Positions 36,116 through 44,231 of a stretch of 64,000 bases of DNA are shown here, piece after piece. How positions within the stretch are numbered: the stretch's first letter is position 1; each line of letters begins with the position of its first letter. Under the pieces are notes generated by a model. That model ran no database searches and had not been told where the DNA came from. It saw only the letters and a list, made by a program, of their open reading frames with translations. A program made the translations under genes and the position numbers. Source of the stretch: Porphyromonas pogonae (GTDB taxonomy: Bacteria; Bacteroidota; Bacteroidia; Bacteroidales; Porphyromonadaceae); the NCBI RefSeq assembly GCF_036320655.1, contig NZ_CP143258.1, positions 2,394,001 through 2,458,000 of the forward strand, written 5' to 3'.

Positions 36116-37002
36116 CCGCTACCGTAGGCACCTTTGATGGGGTACATATGGGGCATCAAACTCTTTTGAGTGAATTAGTAAAAAACGGGAAAGAAAAAGG
36201 CCTGCCTACAGCTGTAATCACATTCGATGTTCCGCCTATTTCAGTTATCTATCCTACCCGCCCCTATCAGCAGTTATGCTCGCTTGAAGAAAAAAAGCAA
36301 CGACTACTGATGTCAGGAGTGGATCAAGTGATAATAATAGAATTTAATCAAACGCTTTCACACCTTTCTGCTGAAGACTTTATGCGTGACATCCTGCGTG
36401 ATAAATATCATGTGGAATATCTCTTGGTTGGCTATGACCATCGTTTTGGTTATAAACGCTCAGAAGGATTTGAAGATTACAGAGAAATAGGGCGCAACCT
36501 CGGGATTGAGGTTTGTAAATCTCAAGAAGAATTTATCGCCATAGACAAAACTGTAAGCTCAAGCCGTATAAGAGCACTGCTTGGTACAGGGCTTATCTCC
36601 GAAGCCAATCAATTGCTCGGTTACAACTATACCATTACCGGTAAGGTTGTAGGTGGATTTCGTATCGGTCGTACGCTAGGATATCCCACAGCTAATATTA
36701 TCCCTGATACTCCTCACAAACTTATTCCTGCACATGGTGTATATGCGGTATTTATACATATCGGGAGCAAACGTTTTAGGGGAATGCTTTATATCGGTAA
36801 TAGACCTACCTTCGAAAATGGACATAATATCACTATAGAAGTCAATATTTTCGATTTCAAAGATGATATTTATGACCGTACGATCACTTTGGAGCTGGTA
36901 GCTCTAACAAGAAACGATAAAAAATTTGACTCTATGGAGGAGTTAAGAGATCAGATACGCAAAGACGGAGAGCAAATCCAGGAGTTACTAGCGGATTATT
37001 AG
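36103..37002 (+). CDS. ribF: bifunctional riboflavin kinase / FAD synthetase
   Basis: It phosphorylates riboflavin to FMN and adenylates FMN to FAD. The 299-residue protein has the N-terminal nucleotidyltransferase half (ATVGTFDGVHMGHQTLL, GYDHRFGYKR, SSSRIRALL) and the C-terminal kinase half (GKVVGGFRIGRTLGYPTANI, GMLYIGNRPTF). Its ATG at 36103 lies inside the end of the EnvC-like gene, 13 bases before that stop, so the two are translationally linked. Confidence 0.96.
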   Translation: MGKIAATVGTFDGVHMGHQTLLSELVKNGKEKGLPTAVITFDVPPISVIYPTRPYQQLCSLEEKKQRLLMSGVDQVIIIEFNQTLSHLSAEDFMRDILRDKYHVEYLLVGYDHRFGYKRSEGFEDYREIGRNLGIEVCKSQEEFIAIDKTVSSSRIRALLGTGLISEANQLLGYNYTITGKVVGGFRIGRTLGYPTANIIPDTPHKLIPAHGVYAVFIHIGSKRFRGMLYIGNRPTFENGHNITIEVNIFDFKDDIYDRTITLELVALTRNDKKFDSMEELRDQIRKDGEQIQELLADY

Positions 37003-37165
37003 CAGATCAATACACACTACCTTATTCCTGTATCTTTGGATAGCCCTGGCTATTTAGAAGTATCAGGGACTTTCCTTTGCATATTACTCCAAGTATTTAT
37101 AAGTATATATCTGGTATCATTATGAGATTTAACATCATCTACTACCGTAAAATCATCAAAAAATA

Positions 37166-37173
37166 TTAGATTT
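37166..37173 (+). promoter_or_regulatory. -7 box of dapA
   Basis: TAGATTTG matches TAnnTTTG and lies 28 bases before the dapA ATG. The -33 box is not clear. Confidence 0.4.
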
Positions 37174-37200
37174 GCAAATGAGTAAAACAGGATATACATA

Positions 37201-38115
37201 ATGCAGGAAAATATGATTTTTCAAGGGATGGGGGTAGCCTTGGTGACTCCCTTTAATGAAGATGGAAGTGTAGATTTCATATCCCTACGCCGATTAATAG
37301 AATACCAATTGTCTCAACAAATAGACTTCTTTGTGCTTCATGGATCCACAGGAGAGTCGGCTTGCATCATGTCTGATGAACGAGCCGAAATTATACGTTT
37401 TGTTGTAGAGCTTGTAAACCATCGAAAACCCATTGTAGTCGGTTTAGGCTCCAATTGCACCCAAAGTTTGGTGCAACGAGCCCAAGAATTGGAATCTATG
37501 AATATCGATGCTATTCTGTCCGTAGTGCCTTATTACAACAAGCCTTCACAGGAAGGTATTTTCTTGCATTTCAAAGCATTGGCAGAGAGTACATCTTTGC
37601 CTATTATCTTATATAATATACCGGGGCGAACAGGGGTAAATATGACTCCGGATACCACCGTACGTTTGGCAAACAATTGTAAAAACATTGTTGCCGTCAA
37701 AGAAGCTTCGGGCATAGTAATGCAAGTAAAGCAGATCGTAGAGGGCGGAAGTCCTAAGGATTTCACCGTTCTTTCTGGTGACGATAATCTCTCTATCCAA
37801 TTTATGGAAGTGGGTGCCAAGGGTGTTATTTCTGTTATAGGCAATGCTTTTCCGTCCGCTTTCCACCGCCTTATTCATGCTCAGGCTCAAGGAGACTATG
37901 AATTAGCAGCTAAGATACAAGAGATCTTCAAGGAGATGTACAAACTTTTATTCGTATGTGGTAATCCTGCCGGGATCAAATGCCTGCTTTATCATCAGGG
38001 ACTCATTGCTCATAACAAAGTGCGTCTTCCTTTGACTCCGGTGAATCATGACACAGAGCAACTCATCATAGAAGAATATCACAAAGTACGTCAGGCTCTC
38101 GAATCGATCTTATAA
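37201..38115 (+). CDS. dapA: 4-hydroxy-tetrahydrodipicolinate synthase
   Basis: This enzyme condenses pyruvate with aspartate semialdehyde in lysine and diaminopimelate synthesis. The 304-residue TIM barrel has the Schiff-base Lys at residue 167 (NIVAVKEAS), the YYNKPSQEG loop with the proton-relay Tyr, and the GGSTGE-type phosphate loop read here as HGSTGES. It is monocistronic with its own terminator. Confidence 0.96.
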   Translation: MQENMIFQGMGVALVTPFNEDGSVDFISLRRLIEYQLSQQIDFFVLHGSTGESACIMSDERAEIIRFVVELVNHRKPIVVGLGSNCTQSLVQRAQELESMNIDAILSVVPYYNKPSQEGIFLHFKALAESTSLPIILYNIPGRTGVNMTPDTTVRLANNCKNIVAVKEASGIVMQVKQIVEGGSPKDFTVLSGDDNLSIQFMEVGAKGVISVIGNAFPSAFHRLIHAQAQGDYELAAKIQEIFKEMYKLLFVCGNPAGIKCLLYHQGLIAHNKVRLPLTPVNHDTEQLIIEEYHKVRQALESIL

Positions 38116-38151
38116 ATAGACAACAGCCAAGAGAGTTACCTTAGGTAATAT

Positions 38152-38206
38152 CAATGCGATCAAGGGAGACTAGATGTTCTTTTACCTTTGGTCGCATTGC
38201 TTTTTA
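38152..38206 (+). terminator. terminator of dapA
   Basis: CAATGCGATCAAGGG (38152-38166) pairs with CCTTTGGTCGCATTG (38185-38199), allowing wobble and one mismatch. CTTTTT follows. Confidence 0.75.
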
Positions 38207-38282
38207 TAATGTTTATTAGAACACAATAATTTAATAATGACTACTTTTGCTTTGGATTATTAAGAATCCACAACATTGAATA

Positions 38283-39308
38283 ATGGAAATATCTATCGAA
38301 GAATTTCTGGGAAAACGGCGTACTTATCCTGTGATCGATGTACGTTCTCCCGGAGAATTCATGCAAGGGCATATACCCGGAGCCTACAACATTCCTTTGT
38401 TTACGGATGCTGAGCGTAGCGAGGTAGGTACGTTGTATGTACAGGAAGGTCATACCCCCGCAGTAGAACATGGATTGCAAATAGTAGGTCCTAAAATGGT
38501 ACAATTAGCTCGTGAAGCTCAGGCTCAAGGAGGCGAACTGTGTCTTTACTGCTGGCGTGGTGGTATGCGCAGTGGATCCATGGAATGGCTTTTCAATACG
38601 GTAGGGATCAAAACATGGCGTTTACAAGGAGGTTACAAAGCATATCGCGCACATTTCGATCATATTCTTAATAACAATAAATACACCTTACGCATCCTGG
38701 GAGGACCCACGGGTTCAGGCAAAACATTGATCTTGCATCAGCTCTGTAACAAAGGAGAACAAGTGGTAGATCTCGAAGGTCTTGCCAATCATAAAGGGTC
38801 GATATTCGGAGGATTGGGACAAGCTCCACAGCCTACAACGGAGCAATATATCAATCTGCTTCACGATGCTTTTATAGATATGGATCCGCACAAACCTATC
38901 TGGCTCGAAAACGAAAGCAAATTGGTAGGACATGTGTTTATCCCTGACATGCTTTGGACTTTGATGCGCAGTTCCAGACCCATCATTATAGATATTCCTG
39001 TTGAGCCCAGGGCACAACATATCTTTCGTGAGTACGGCAGTATAGATCCGCTTTTGCTCATTGAGGCTTTGGGCAAAATAGAAAAGCGCATGGGCAATCT
39101 CCTCTGCACACAAGCTATCGAGCATGTAAAGTCCGGAGATATTTTGTCCGCAATAAGAGATACGTTGGTGTACTATGACAAAGCATACCAACGCTCATTC
39201 GACAAGCAAGGACTTCCACCATTGTTGACAATCAAAGGGGAAAAAGATGATCCCGAAAGTCTTGCTAATGAATTGATAAGGCTGACACAAGATTTGGTAG
39301 ACCGATAA
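38283..39308 (+). CDS. mnmH: tRNA 2-selenouridine synthase
   Basis: MnmH (SelU) replaces the sulfur of 2-thiouridine at the wobble position of certain tRNAs with selenium from selenophosphate. The 341-residue protein has an N-terminal rhodanese domain (VIDVRSPGEF; catalytic Cys90 in LYCWRGGMRS) and a P-loop domain with GPTGSGKT at 141-148 and VDLEGLANHKGS. It is the first gene of a selenium cluster that ends with selD, so its selenium donor is made by a neighbour. Confidence 0.95.
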   Translation: MEISIEEFLGKRRTYPVIDVRSPGEFMQGHIPGAYNIPLFTDAERSEVGTLYVQEGHTPAVEHGLQIVGPKMVQLAREAQAQGGELCLYCWRGGMRSGSMEWLFNTVGIKTWRLQGGYKAYRAHFDHILNNNKYTLRILGGPTGSGKTLILHQLCNKGEQVVDLEGLANHKGSIFGGLGQAPQPTTEQYINLLHDAFIDMDPHKPIWLENESKLVGHVFIPDMLWTLMRSSRPIIIDIPVEPRAQHIFREYGSIDPLLLIEALGKIEKRMGNLLCTQAIEHVKSGDILSAIRDTLVYYDKAYQRSFDKQGLPPLLTIKGEKDDPESLANELIRLTQDLVDR

Positions 39309-39400
39309 AGTATCTGCATTGACTTACAGATAAGATTTATATAGAGGTATCGCATTTGAATGTGATATGTCATTTACAATAAACTAACAATTGACTCACA

Positions 39401-39997
39401 ATGATTACTATAGACGCAAGAGGTAAACTTTGTCCTTTACCTCTGATCATGCTCAAAAAGGAACTTAAACAAGCTACTCCGGGATCACAGGTAGCTGTCT
39501 TGACGGATAATGCAACAGCCTGTTCCAATCTTACGGATTACTTATCGTCCATGAATTGTGACACAAAGCTGACTGAGGAGCGAGGTTACACCGCCATAGC
39601 ATTCACCGTTCCGACACTCGCTCCTGAGACTTGTTCACTGCCCTCAGGAACGACTCATGACAGCTATGTCATCGTAATCAAATCTGATCTTATGGGGCAA
39701 GGTGACGAGGCTCTGGGTCGCATACTGATGAAAGCTTTTGTAAATGCTATAGAGGAGATGGATGTCATGCCCACACATATTATATTGTACAACAAAGGAG
39801 TCTTTGTTGCTCTCGAAGGTACAGACACAGGAGCTTCACTCAAGAAACTGCATGAGGAAAAAGGAGTAGAAGTCATTGTGTGCGGTACCTGTACCGATTA
39901 CTATGAGATAAAAGGGCAACTATCCGTAGGTCGCATATCCAATATGTATAGCATCATGGATATTCAAACCAAAGCAGGAAAGATTATTTACCCCTAA
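39401..39997 (+). CDS. yedF: YedF-type selenium metabolism protein (TusA-like)
   Basis: The 198-residue protein has an N-terminal TusA-like domain with Cys11 in KLCPLPLIMLK, and a C-terminal DsrE-like half (IVIKSDLMGQGDEALGRIL; VIVCGTCTDYYEI). This two-domain form is the one annotated as sulfurtransferase-like selenium metabolism protein YedF. It is proposed to carry selenium or sulfur. It sits 5 bases before the desulfurase-like gene, in line with a carrier role between that enzyme and SelD. Confidence 0.9.
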   Translation: MITIDARGKLCPLPLIMLKKELKQATPGSQVAVLTDNATACSNLTDYLSSMNCDTKLTEERGYTAIAFTVPTLAPETCSLPSGTTHDSYVIVIKSDLMGQGDEALGRILMKAFVNAIEEMDVMPTHIILYNKGVFVALEGTDTGASLKKLHEEKGVEVIVCGTCTDYYEIKGQLSVGRISNMYSIMDIQTKAGKIIYP

Positions 39998-40002
39998 GTA
40001 TA

Positions 40003-41139
40003 ATGGAACTGAACAAATATTTTGACAATGCCACCACCTCCTACCCTAAACCGTCACAGATGTGCCACACGCTGGCTCACTACTATGACCATCCTATAGG
40101 GAGCTATGGGCGCAGTGCAGACGAAGCAACCTTGCATGCAACTCTGGCTATAGAGGCTTTGCGGGACGATCTGAGTAAATGGTTGGGAGTGGAACAGGCC
40201 GAAAATATTTGCTTTACAGACAATGCTACTACCGCCATCAATACGATACTCCAAGGCTCTGACTACCCTCTGGGCAAAGTATTGGTCTCTCCCATGGAGC
40301 ACAATGCTGTGATGAGACCTCTGCAGCGTTTGATAGAAAAAGGTGTAATACAATCGTACGACATCATGCCTCATGATTCCGACGGCAGGGTAAACACAGA
40401 AGCTCTCATGGCAATGAGACCAGAAGGATATGACATGGCTATTGTGAATATGGAGAGCAATGTCAACGGCGTAAAACAACCACTCTACGATATCGCCCAA
40501 GTATGCCACTCCCACAACATCAGATTACTTGCAGATGCCACACAGATACCGGGTTCTGAACCACAGGATGCCCACAACTGGCAACCGGACTTCATCGCTT
40601 TTACAGGACACAAAGGGCTTTTAGGACCTACAGGCACCGGAGGTTTCTATGTGCGTCAGCCTCAAAAGCTACAACCTCTTACTACGGGAGGCAACGGCGT
40701 GCACTCGCATACAACAGATATGCAGTACGAAATGCCTGATAGGTTTATAGCCGGCACTCCCAACACTCTGGGATTGGTTGCTTGGGCTACAGCCATGAAG
40801 CACATCCCCCAATATCGGATTTCGCAGAATGACCTACAGGCTGTACTTCGAGAGATAGAGCAGCTACACGGCATCAAATTACTCCAAAGTCTCCACCCTG
40901 AGCATCAGGGGTATTTGTTCTCTATAGTACATGCGACTATGTCTCCTGCTTTTATTGGCGATACCCTCAGAGAGCGCTACGGCATCCTTACTCGCAACGG
41001 ACTGCACTGTGCTCCGCTGGCACATCGCACCTTAGGTACATTGCCCCATGGGGCTGTGCGTTTTTCGCTTTCGCCCTATCATTCATTTCAGGATATGGAC
41101 TATTTGATCAAATCGCTTTATGACTTATTCGGCAGATAA
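40003..41139 (+). CDS. cysteine desulfurase / selenocysteine lyase-like enzyme
   Basis: This is a class V PLP aminotransferase fold protein of 378 residues. It starts with the typical YFDNATTSYPKP motif. The Schiff-base Lys is K204 (AFTGHKGLLGPTGTGG) and the candidate catalytic Cys is C336 in NGLHCAPLAHRTLGT. It would release sulfur from cysteine or selenium from selenocysteine as a persulfide or perselenide. The neighbours yedF, DUF3343 and selD make delivery of selenium the likely job, but the sequence alone does not tell which substrate is used. Confidence 0.88.
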   Translation: MELNKYFDNATTSYPKPSQMCHTLAHYYDHPIGSYGRSADEATLHATLAIEALRDDLSKWLGVEQAENICFTDNATTAINTILQGSDYPLGKVLVSPMEHNAVMRPLQRLIEKGVIQSYDIMPHDSDGRVNTEALMAMRPEGYDMAIVNMESNVNGVKQPLYDIAQVCHSHNIRLLADATQIPGSEPQDAHNWQPDFIAFTGHKGLLGPTGTGGFYVRQPQKLQPLTTGGNGVHSHTTDMQYEMPDRFIAGTPNTLGLVAWATAMKHIPQYRISQNDLQAVLREIEQLHGIKLLQSLHPEHQGYLFSIVHATMSPAFIGDTLRERYGILTRNGLHCAPLAHRTLGTLPHGAVRFSLSPYHSFQDMDYLIKSLYDLFGR

Positions 41140-41347
41140 TATATACTACGTTCTTTTCCCCACTACCCGATCGTTTATCCGGGCACATCACCTTGTAGAG
41201 GAGTCAGGCATCAAACACCGAGTGGTATCCGTACCCGATCATTTATCATCAGAGTGTGGTATGAGCCTTCAAATAACGGGAAACCAATGCGACTCTATCA
41301 CAAACATACTGAGAGAGGCTCAGATTAATTTTGAAATACAATCATGA
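41120..41347 (+). CDS. DUF3343 protein (putative Se/S carrier)
   Basis: The protein has 75 residues. It begins YYVLFPTTRSFIRAHHLVEE and contains SSECGMSLQI, the pattern of DUF3343, small proteins often found with selenium genes. The single Cys in that pattern could carry sulfur or selenium. It overlaps the previous gene by 20 bases and selD by 4, so it is translated as part of the cluster. Confidence 0.78.
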   Translation: MTYSADNIYYVLFPTTRSFIRAHHLVEESGIKHRVVSVPDHLSSECGMSLQITGNQCDSITNILREAQINFEIQS

Positions 41348-42384
41348 CTATCCCATTCGACTTACTTTCCACTGTAGAATATGGGGGGTGCTCTGCCAAG
41401 CTCGATCCTGAGCATCTCAAAGGCTTACTGAGTGATATACCCTTGCTCAAAGACCATAATATTATGGTCGATATCTCCACACATGACGATGCAGGAGTTT
41501 ATAAACTCAATGAGGATACAGCTCTCATTGTTACTACAGACTTCTTCCCCCCGGTATGTTCCGATCCTTTTACATTCGGACGCATCGCTGCTGCCAATGC
41601 CCTATCAGATGTGTATGCCATGGGGGGTAAGCCTCTATTGGCTCTCAATATTACCATGTTTCCGTCACAAGATATTCCTTTGGAAGTATTGCGGGATATT
41701 CTCATGGGAGGACAGGAGGTTATCAACGAAAGCGGAGCGTTTACCATGGGAGGGCATACGATCGACGACAATCCTCCTAAATACGGATTAGCAGTTGTAG
41801 GCACAGTAGATCCACACAAACTTATCACCAATAGCGGAGCACAAGTGGGACAGATGCTGGTACTTACCAAGCCATTGGGAGTAGGGGTAGTCATTGCAGC
41901 CAAGAGAATGGGGCTTGTGAGCGATAAAGTCTATGACATGGCTCTGTCCCAAATGGCTTATCTCAACGCTAAGGCAGCAAATATCATGCAATCATACGGA
42001 GTAAAAGGAGCTACTGATATTACAGGCTTTGGGCTTATAGGCCACGCCCTGGGTATGGCTCAAGCCTCTGATGTTACATTTGAGTTGTATGCACATGCTG
42101 TCCCCACACTACCAGAGGTACAAACACTCATAGCTGACGGATGTATCCCCGGAGCAGCTTTTAGAAATCTACGCTACGTAGGAAATGATCTGCAGTGCCA
42201 CTGTTCGGTAGATCATAAGATGCTCTTGGCTGATGCACAAACATCAGGGGGATTACTCATTGCTGTTGATGCAGACAAAGCACAAGCTCTGGTACAGGAT
42301 ATCAACGCTATCGATGGGCACCCTATAGCAGCTGTAATCGGAGAGGTTACCGCACCCGCCACGCACCGTCTTATAATCCATTAA
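41344..42384 (+). CDS. selD: selenide, water dikinase
   Basis: SelD makes selenophosphate from selenide and ATP. The 346-residue protein has the N-terminal active site VEYGGCSAKLDP with catalytic Cys16 and Lys19. This is the Cys form; there is no in-frame UGA that would make it a selenoprotein. The HDDAGVY, TTDFFPPVC and GGHTIDDNPPKYG motifs of the ATP-binding AIR-synthase fold follow. It is the last gene of the cluster. The product can feed MnmH directly; SelA/SelB genes for selenocysteine are not in the window. Confidence 0.95.
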   Translation: MTIPFDLLSTVEYGGCSAKLDPEHLKGLLSDIPLLKDHNIMVDISTHDDAGVYKLNEDTALIVTTDFFPPVCSDPFTFGRIAAANALSDVYAMGGKPLLALNITMFPSQDIPLEVLRDILMGGQEVINESGAFTMGGHTIDDNPPKYGLAVVGTVDPHKLITNSGAQVGQMLVLTKPLGVGVVIAAKRMGLVSDKVYDMALSQMAYLNAKAANIMQSYGVKGATDITGFGLIGHALGMAQASDVTFELYAHAVPTLPEVQTLIADGCIPGAAFRNLRYVGNDLQCHCSVDHKMLLADAQTSGGLLIAVDADKAQALVQDINAIDGHPIAAVIGEVTAPATHRLIIH

Positions 42385-42568
42385 TCTTTGCAGAATAAAA
42401 AATATTTTACGGGAGAGGGTGAGCTATTAATTACAATATAGAGATTCGCAGGGTTTTATCCGTTCGGACTACACGTCCTCCCTTTTTCTGCAATAAGGAG
42501 GACTATGCAAACATATTATGCTGGAGCTTTTAGGTCATCCAAAGATTCGCAACCCTAAACATTCCTCC

Positions 42569-43072
42569 TTATATTTTCTCATAAGCGAGGCGTTCGCTTC
42601 CGTCTGTCACTGTGATGATACCGCAGTACTCAAAGCCGGCTCTTTCGATGGCAGACTGCATGCTTATATTATCCTTATGAGTATCGATGCGCAGATGAGC
42701 ATGTTGATCGAAACACCAGCTCAATACAAAATCAGAAACACCCCTAACTATTCCTGCAGAAGCCATACGGTGTATCACCCCGTAGTGTCCTTGTGCCAGC
42801 CATTTGCCGTCATTGATAATGCGGTATGTAGGTTCGTCATCCGTAATTTCGAAGAAAAAAACAGCACACAATCTTCCCTTGCTATCCGCCACTTTGTAAA
42901 GCTTACGGGTTTCGATGTCATCAATTACTGTAGCCACAGGAGGATTACCATGGCCCCACTGTGTAGGATTACCATGGAGGCGCATATAAGTACGAGCACC
43001 TTCATAAATACGAAGGATTTCAGGCAAATCTTGAGCTGTAGCTGTGCTGATATGAAGATTATAATTTGTCAT
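42569..43072 (-). CDS. GNAT-family N-acetyltransferase
   Basis: From the ATG at 43072 the protein has 167 residues (an ATG nine codons upstream is also possible). It starts NYNLHISTATAQDLPEILRIYEGAR and contains GIVRGVSDFVLSWC, the acetyl-CoA binding region, and a late RIDTHKDNISMQSAIERAGF typical of GNAT enzymes. The substrate is unknown. It is convergent with selD and divergent from the cobalamin operon, with no obvious link to either. Confidence 0.82.
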   Translation of the reverse strand: MTNYNLHISTATAQDLPEILRIYEGARTYMRLHGNPTQWGHGNPPVATVIDDIETRKLYKVADSKGRLCAVFFFEITDDEPTYRIINDGKWLAQGHYGVIHRMASAGIVRGVSDFVLSWCFDQHAHLRIDTHKDNISMQSAIERAGFEYCGIITVTDGSERLAYEKI

Positions 43073-43218
43073 AACTCTGTGATAAGTAGTATAAGTCAAA
43101 AATCTACTATAGGCTTAGAGCACCTACTCACTCCTTAGCTACCGATAATGCAAGGAGCATGAACATTGCACCTCTACCCTACATGATCGATAACAGCACC
43201 TGAGTAAGTGTAATTTAT

Positions 43219-43226
43219 TATCTTTG
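43219..43226 (+). promoter_or_regulatory. -7 box of the cbi operon, within a short dyad
   Basis: TATCTTTG is an exact -7 box. It is part of TTATCTTTGTCAAAGATAA, whose 8-bp arms are perfectly inverted. The leader to cbiK is about 110 nt and can form two small hairpins (CTCC/GGAG and GGTG/CACC). I could not fit a cobalamin riboswitch. Confidence 0.5.
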
Positions 43227-43344
43227 TCAAAGATAAGTGAAAGCTCCGAAAAAGGGAGACTTGCACAGAATCAAGGTGTAATACTTAGGGTTATTTCACC
43301 GATCGATATATTTGAATATAACCATCATTTATCATTGTACATTT

Positions 43345-44208
43345 ATGTTTAAGACTTCTTTCGACGGACTGAAAAATCATGACACGGCGTTATTGCTGGT
43401 CACTTTTGGGAGCACACACCAGGAAGCTCATGATACATTCCACAAAATAGCATCACAATTTGCACAGAGATTCCCGGATACAGACCTGTATATGGCTTTT
43501 ACGTCTAAGATCTGTATGAAACGTTGGTTCGAGAAAACGGGAGAACAGTTTCATCCCGCGAGCACACTCCTCGACCAATTGGCAGGAGCAGGTTATTCAC
43601 ACATCAATATCCAGTCACTACACGTGATACCGGGTGAAGAGTATAAGATGGTGAAAGAAAAAATGCTCACAGAGTTTAGGCTGACACATCCAGGGGTGGA
43701 GGTAGTCATGGGCGCACCGCTTATGGATAGTGATGAGGACATCAAGCTCTTGGGCGATACTTTGCTTAGACTTTATTTGCAAAGACTTGAGCAGGGGGAG
43801 CTACTGGTACTAATGGGACATGGCAATGACAAATCAAAATTCAGAGATGCCAATCAGAAGTACTTGGATCTTCAAAACTATTTCAATACTCTAACGGATA
43901 GGATTTATATAGGTACAGTAGACTTTGAGGAAATGACCATAGATCACCTCTTAGAGGTATTTGCCGGGAAGTATCCGCGGGGTACAGTGATCAATCTACT
44001 GCCCCTCATGTCCATAGCCGGAGATCATGCCAAAAATGATATGGCTGGAGCTTATGATCCTGACGAAGCGGATGAAGATCAGAGCTGGAGGGTAAGACTA
44101 CAAAAGGCAGGCTTCGTCATCGAAGACGAGAACTGCCGACTTAGGGGACTGGCAGACGAACCTGAGATTGTAGACATCTGGATCAAGCATCTTCAACAAG
44201 TATTATAA
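43345..44208 (+). CDS. cbiK: sirohydrochlorin cobaltochelatase
   Basis: CbiK inserts cobalt into sirohydrochlorin, the entry step of anaerobic (early-cobalt) B12 synthesis. From the ATG at 43345 it has 287 residues; a TTG 33 bases upstream adds nothing conserved. The start (TALLLVTFGSTHQEAH), the His-containing SLHVIPGEEYKMV and the LVLMGHGND motif match CbiK. No signal peptide is seen, so it should be cytoplasmic, unlike the periplasmic CbiK forms known elsewhere. It is the first gene of a six-gene operon. Confidence 0.93.
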   Translation: MFKTSFDGLKNHDTALLLVTFGSTHQEAHDTFHKIASQFAQRFPDTDLYMAFTSKICMKRWFEKTGEQFHPASTLLDQLAGAGYSHINIQSLHVIPGEEYKMVKEKMLTEFRLTHPGVEVVMGAPLMDSDEDIKLLGDTLLRLYLQRLEQGELLVLMGHGNDKSKFRDANQKYLDLQNYFNTLTDRIYIGTVDFEEMTIDHLLEVFAGKYPRGTVINLLPLMSIAGDHAKNDMAGAYDPDEADEDQSWRVRLQKAGFVIEDENCRLRGLADEPEIVDIWIKHLQQVL

Positions 44209-44231
44209 CATCACACAGAGACCTTACTATA

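Noticed and set aside
41344-41420. SelD as a selenoprotein
   Set aside because: The active-site position is an ordinary Cys codon and the frame contains no internal UGA.
42518-43138. 206-residue reading frame opposite the GNAT gene
   Set aside because: The minus-strand frame has clear acetyltransferase motifs; the plus-strand frame has none.
43226-43345. Cobalamin riboswitch ahead of cbiK
   Set aside because: The conserved B12-box bases could not be matched and the two possible hairpins are too small.
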